From DAOUEH01 sp034430515 (lineage in GTDB: Bacteria > Chloroflexota > Dehalococcoidia > Dehalococcoidales > RBG-16-60-22): a stretch of 8,354 nucleotides of DNA. The DNA lies in contig DAOUEP010000083.1 in assembly GCA_034430515.1 (NCBI GenBank), positions 1 to 8,354 of the forward strand, given 5' to 3'. Below, piece by piece: positions 5,867 to 8,354 of this stretch (the first letter of the stretch is position 1; each line of letters starts with the position of its first letter). Made by a program: the position numbers and the translations under genes. The notes beneath the pieces are model-generated. The model did no database searches and was not told where the DNA came from. It saw nothing but the letters and a program-made list of their open reading frames with translations.

Positions 5867-6778
5867 ATGAAGGATACGCCCTATCATATCAGGAACTACC
5901 GGCCCGCCGACTTCAACGATTTCGTCCTGCTCTACCTGACCGCCGAGCAAGAGGAACCCCTCGGCCGCCCGGCCACGCCGCAGGCCATCACCGAGGGACT
6001 CGCCCGGCCCGGCTACGACCCCACCCGCGACCTGTTTCTGGTCCAGGCGGGCGACGATACCGTCGGCTTTCTGGACATCAAGCCGGAGCTGGGCATCGGG
6101 CGCGTCCTCGCCGAAGCTTGGCTCCTCCCCGAGCACCGCCGCAAGGGGCTGGGGCGGCGTCTGCTGCGGGCGGCCATAAAGCGCGCCGGGGAGCTGGGGG
6201 CCGGGTTCGTCCACGTCGGCATCCCCAACGAGAACGTCGCCGCCAAGAATGTCCTCAACCGGCTCGGCTTCCGCTACGTCCGCCGCTTCCTGGAGCTGTC
6301 GCTGGACCTTGCCAATATCGACTGGCCGGAGCTGGAGACGGCCCTGGCCGGCTGCCGCCACCTGGGGGAGGGCGAGGCGGCGCTGCTGACCAGGTTGCAG
6401 AACCGCAGCTTCGCCGACCACTGGGGCTACCAGCGCAACACCCCGGAGACGACCGCCCACGAAATGGGGCTGAGCCACCGCTCCCGGCGAGACATCGTCC
6501 TGGCCGGCGACGCAGACGCCGTTACCGGCTACTGCTGGACGGAGATTACCGCACCGGGGGAGGGGCGCGTCTACATGCTCGGCACCGACCCGGATTTTCA
6601 GGGGCAGGGCATCGGGCGGCGGACACTGCTGGCGGGCCTGGCCCATCTCAAGGGGCATGGCGTGCGCCGGGTATGGCTGACGGTGGACGGCGCCAACGAG
6701 ACGGCCAACGCCCTCTACGCCTCGGTGGGATTTAAGCCGCGCCAGACCTACCTCTGGTACGAGATGGCGGTGGGCTAG
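5867..6778 (+). CDS. Tandem-GNAT acetyltransferase, mycothiol synthase (MshD)-like
   Basis: Predicted acetyl-CoA-dependent N-acetyltransferase of two consecutive GNAT domains in 303 residues, the architecture and size of MshD, which acetylates the cysteinyl amine in the last step of mycothiol synthesis. Domain 1 (about 5-145) has the acetyl-CoA loop RRKGLGR at 91-97. Domain 2 (about 165-303) has QGQGIGR at 245-251, followed by a GL.HL helix, a VD..N strand and LYASVGF, all resembling the MshD C-terminal domain. The reading frame extends upstream to 5114, but that part is the complement of the deacetylase gene. The ATG at 5867 has GGGAGG at 5857-5862 and begins the first GNAT strand. Its stop overlaps the stop of the convergent glycosyltransferase gene. 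Tandem GNATs have other substrates too, so the mycothiol-type role is inferred. Confidence 0.85.
   Translation: MKDTPYHIRNYRPADFNDFVLLYLTAEQEEPLGRPATPQAITEGLARPGYDPTRDLFLVQAGDDTVGFLDIKPELGIGRVLAEAWLLPEHRRKGLGRRLLRAAIKRAGELGAGFVHVGIPNENVAAKNVLNRLGFRYVRRFLELSLDLANIDWPELETALAGCRHLGEGEAALLTRLQNRSFADHWGYQRNTPETTAHEMGLSHRSRRDIVLAGDADAVTGYCWTEITAPGEGRVYMLGTDPDFQGQGIGRRTLLAGLAHLKGHGVRRVWLTVDGANETANALYASVGFKPRQTYLWYEMAVG
6775..6778. other. Overlapping convergent stop codons (CTAG)
   Basis: The palindrome CTAG contains the TAG of the plus-strand GNAT gene (6776-6778) and the TAG of the minus-strand glycosyltransferase gene (6777-6775). There is no room for a conventional intergenic terminator, so transcripts from both sides should run into the opposite gene. 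Confidence 0.95.
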
Positions 6779-8001
6779 GCCGTCACGCGCCCGCTCCGGG
6801 CGGCGCGCAACTCGCGGACAATACCGCCGGCGATGTTCGCCCAGCCGAACCGCTCTACGGACTCACGGATAGCACTGACAGCCGCCGCATCGCGGGGCGG
6901 CCAGGCCAGCACCTCGGCTATCTTCACAGCCAGGGACTCGGGGCGGTTATCGCCCACCACGTAGCCCGTCTGGCCTTCCAGAATGATATTCCGCATCTCG
7001 CCCACGTCGCCGGAGACCACCGGCGTGCCGCAGGCCAGCGCCTCCAGGGCCACCAGCCCGAAACTCTCGTGGTAGGAAGGCACCACGCAGCAGTCGGCGG
7101 CGCTGTAATAGCCGGGCATAAGCTCGTGCCGCACCATGCCCGTAAAGGTAACGGCATCGGCGATGCCGAGCCGGGCCGCTAAAGCTTCCAGTCTTTCCAG
7201 CTCGTGGGCGCTGCGCTCGTCCCCGCCGATGACAATCAATTTAAGTTTCCCGACATGCCGCAGGTGGGTCAGGGCGCGCAGCAGCCGGTCGATGCCCTTG
7301 AGCGGGTCGAGCCGTCCCACGAAGAGGATAATCTTATCGTCGCCCAGCCCCAGCGCGCCGCGGGCGGCGGTCTTTGCCTGCGGGCGGAAGCGCTCCAGGT
7401 TGACGCCGCAGGGCACCACGCCCACCTTGTCCGGCGGGGCGCCGTAATAGCGCGCCAGCTCCGCTTTCTCGCGCTCCGTGGCGGCGATGATGCGGTCGCC
7501 GTAGCCCACCGCCTCGCGCTCGGCCACGGTACGCAACTCCGGGGCGTCCTCGCCGACGCCGGTGGCGTTCTTGACCGCCCCCAGCGTGTGGAACATGATG
7601 ACGTGGGGCACCCGCCACCACTGCGCCAGATAGCGGCCCGCCCAGGCGGAGAGCCAGTAGTGGCTGAAAATGATGTCGTATTCCAGGCCGTTATCCCGGC
7701 GGTAGTTTTCCAGGTTGCAGGCGAACTCCGGCAGGTAGCAGTAGACGGCCAGCTTGTGGATGGGCGCCACCTCACCGGCCCGCAGGTGGATGAGATTGGC
7801 CCGCTCCCCCAGAGCGACGGAGACGGGGTCGCGCGGGTCGTGGACGCGGGTATAGACGTCCACGCTGTGCCCCTGCCCGCCCAGCTGGCCGGCCAGCTCG
7901 CGGATGTAGACGCTCATGCCGCCGGTATCGCGGGCGCCCAGGTCGCCCACCGGGCAGGAGTGGGCGCTGAGCATGGCAATGCGTAATGGGTTATCGGTCA
8001 T
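6775..8001 (-). CDS. MshA-like GT4 glycosyltransferase
   Basis: Retaining GT-B glycosyltransferase expected to move a sugar (UDP-GlcNAc in MshA) onto an acceptor in the cytoplasm. In 408 residues, near MshA's usual length, it shows the N-terminal loop DTGGMSVY (25-32), HYWLS (114-118), HTLGAVKN (138-145), VGRLDPLKG (228-236, with the nucleotide-diphosphate-binding Arg230 and Lys235) and the EX7E pair Glu312/Glu320. From memory of Corynebacterium MshA, the inositol-phosphate residues Lys78, Tyr110 and Thr134 fall at Lys83, Tyr115 and Thr139 with identical spacing; Arg157 can match Arg154 with a two-residue gap. The loop asparagine of MshA (GGMN) is serine here. AAGGA at 8011-8007 precedes the ATG, one base after the upstream gene's stop, implying an operon. 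Another GT4 acceptor remains possible. Confidence 0.9.
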   Translation of the reverse strand: MTDNPLRIAMLSAHSCPVGDLGARDTGGMSVYIRELAGQLGGQGHSVDVYTRVHDPRDPVSVALGERANLIHLRAGEVAPIHKLAVYCYLPEFACNLENYRRDNGLEYDIIFSHYWLSAWAGRYLAQWWRVPHVIMFHTLGAVKNATGVGEDAPELRTVAEREAVGYGDRIIAATEREKAELARYYGAPPDKVGVVPCGVNLERFRPQAKTAARGALGLGDDKIILFVGRLDPLKGIDRLLRALTHLRHVGKLKLIVIGGDERSAHELERLEALAARLGIADAVTFTGMVRHELMPGYYSAADCCVVPSYHESFGLVALEALACGTPVVSGDVGEMRNIILEGQTGYVVGDNRPESLAVKIAEVLAWPPRDAAAVSAIRESVERFGWANIAGGIVRELRAARSGRVTA

Positions 8002-8002
8002 A

Positions 8003-8354
8003 TCAGTCCTTCAAGTCTATTTGGCAGCGGTAGAGGGGCACCTCGCGCCCGCCCAGGTGGTACTTGTACGCCTCGGCCCCCTTGAGAAAATCGAATTTCC
8101 GCCGTCCCCGGGCGATGGCGTCCTCGATGGCCAGGGCCTTGCTGAGCAGCCCGGCGCTGACCGGGGTGTAGTCGGGGTCGTAGCCGCTGTTGTAGAGGTA
8201 GACACAGTTATTATAGTCGAAGCAGATGATTTCGGCCACGGGGCGGCCGTCCAGCGCCAGCACTCCCAGCCGCAGCCGGCCGGCTTGCGTCATGGCGGCG
8301 GCCATCTCGCGGAAGAACCGCTCCATCTCCTCAGTTAGAAACTCCGCTTTGTCC
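8003..8354 (-). CDS. FemAB/CelD-like GNAT-fold transferase (Acetyltransf_6 type), N-terminus beyond the window
   Basis: The last 116 residues of a larger protein; the frame is open to the right edge, so the ATG at 8326 is probably internal. The visible part matches the C-terminal GNAT half of FemAB/CelD-like transferases: a hydrophobic strand pair in which the protein displays its own product site (LGVLALDGRPVAEIICF), then YLYNSGYDPDY, a helix with AIEDAIARG, and the family-typical ending FDFLKGAEAYKYHLGG before a final strand. Such enzymes transfer aminoacyl or acyl groups to cell-wall precursors, polysaccharides or peptides; the donor cannot be read here. Its TGA lies one base before the glycosyltransferase ATG, so the two are almost certainly co-transcribed. 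Function in this pathway is unknown. Confidence 0.78.
   Translation of the reverse strand, partial: DKAEFLTEEMERFFREMAAAMTQAGRLRLGVLALDGRPVAEIICFDYNNCVYLYNSGYDPDYTPVSAGLLSKALAIEDAIARGRRKFDFLKGAEAYKYHLGGREVPLYRCQIDLKD

Noticed and set aside
7204..7986. Open frame of 260 codons on the plus strand opposite the glycosyltransferase
   Set aside because: Antisense shadow of a gene with intact GT4 motifs, with no recognisable domain or convincing start context.

Overview
The window looks like GC-rich chromosomal DNA from a bacterium with compact genes, AGGAG-type ribosome binding sites and consensus sigma70-like promoters. A three-subunit iron-sulfur molybdoenzyme suggests an anaerobic or facultative respiratory lifestyle. 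The gene mix would fit an anaerobic Chloroflexota (Dehalococcoidia-like) genome, but no phylogenetic marker is present, so this placement is weak. No RNA gene, CRISPR array or mobile element was seen.

Left part (1-1235). A type-B carboxylesterase gene on the minus strand runs off the left edge. It is divided from a plus-strand operon by an AT-rich intergenic region. That region carries two tandem promoters for the operon and a weak promoter with an inverted repeat for the esterase.

Centre (1236-5060). An operon in the order B-C-A encodes a complex iron-sulfur molybdoenzyme: a four-cluster ferredoxin subunit, an eight-helix NrfD/PsrC-type membrane subunit, and a molybdopterin (Mo or W) catalytic subunit. 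The catalytic subunit has no Tat signal, so the active site is probably cytoplasmic. Its substrate is unknown. A compact hairpin at 5061-5081 ends the operon and probably also ends the converging deacetylase gene.

Right part (5093-8354). Four genes encode enzyme types that recall mycothiol or bacillithiol biosynthesis: a PIG-L/LmbE deacetylase (minus), a tandem-GNAT acetyltransferase (plus, resembling MshD), an MshA-like GT4 glycosyltransferase (minus), and a FemAB/CelD-like GNAT-fold transferase (minus, cut by the right edge). The first two diverge from a symmetric 8-bp inverted repeat. The second and third converge with overlapping stop codons. The last two form a tight minus-strand pair. 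Together they could make, deacetylate and acylate an amino-sugar conjugate, for example a glucosaminyl-inositol thiol or a modified glycan. No MshC-type cysteine ligase is seen, and the FemAB-like protein is a speculative substitute. This is the most interesting hypothesis in the window; it rests on family recognition and remembered residue comparisons, not on a database search.
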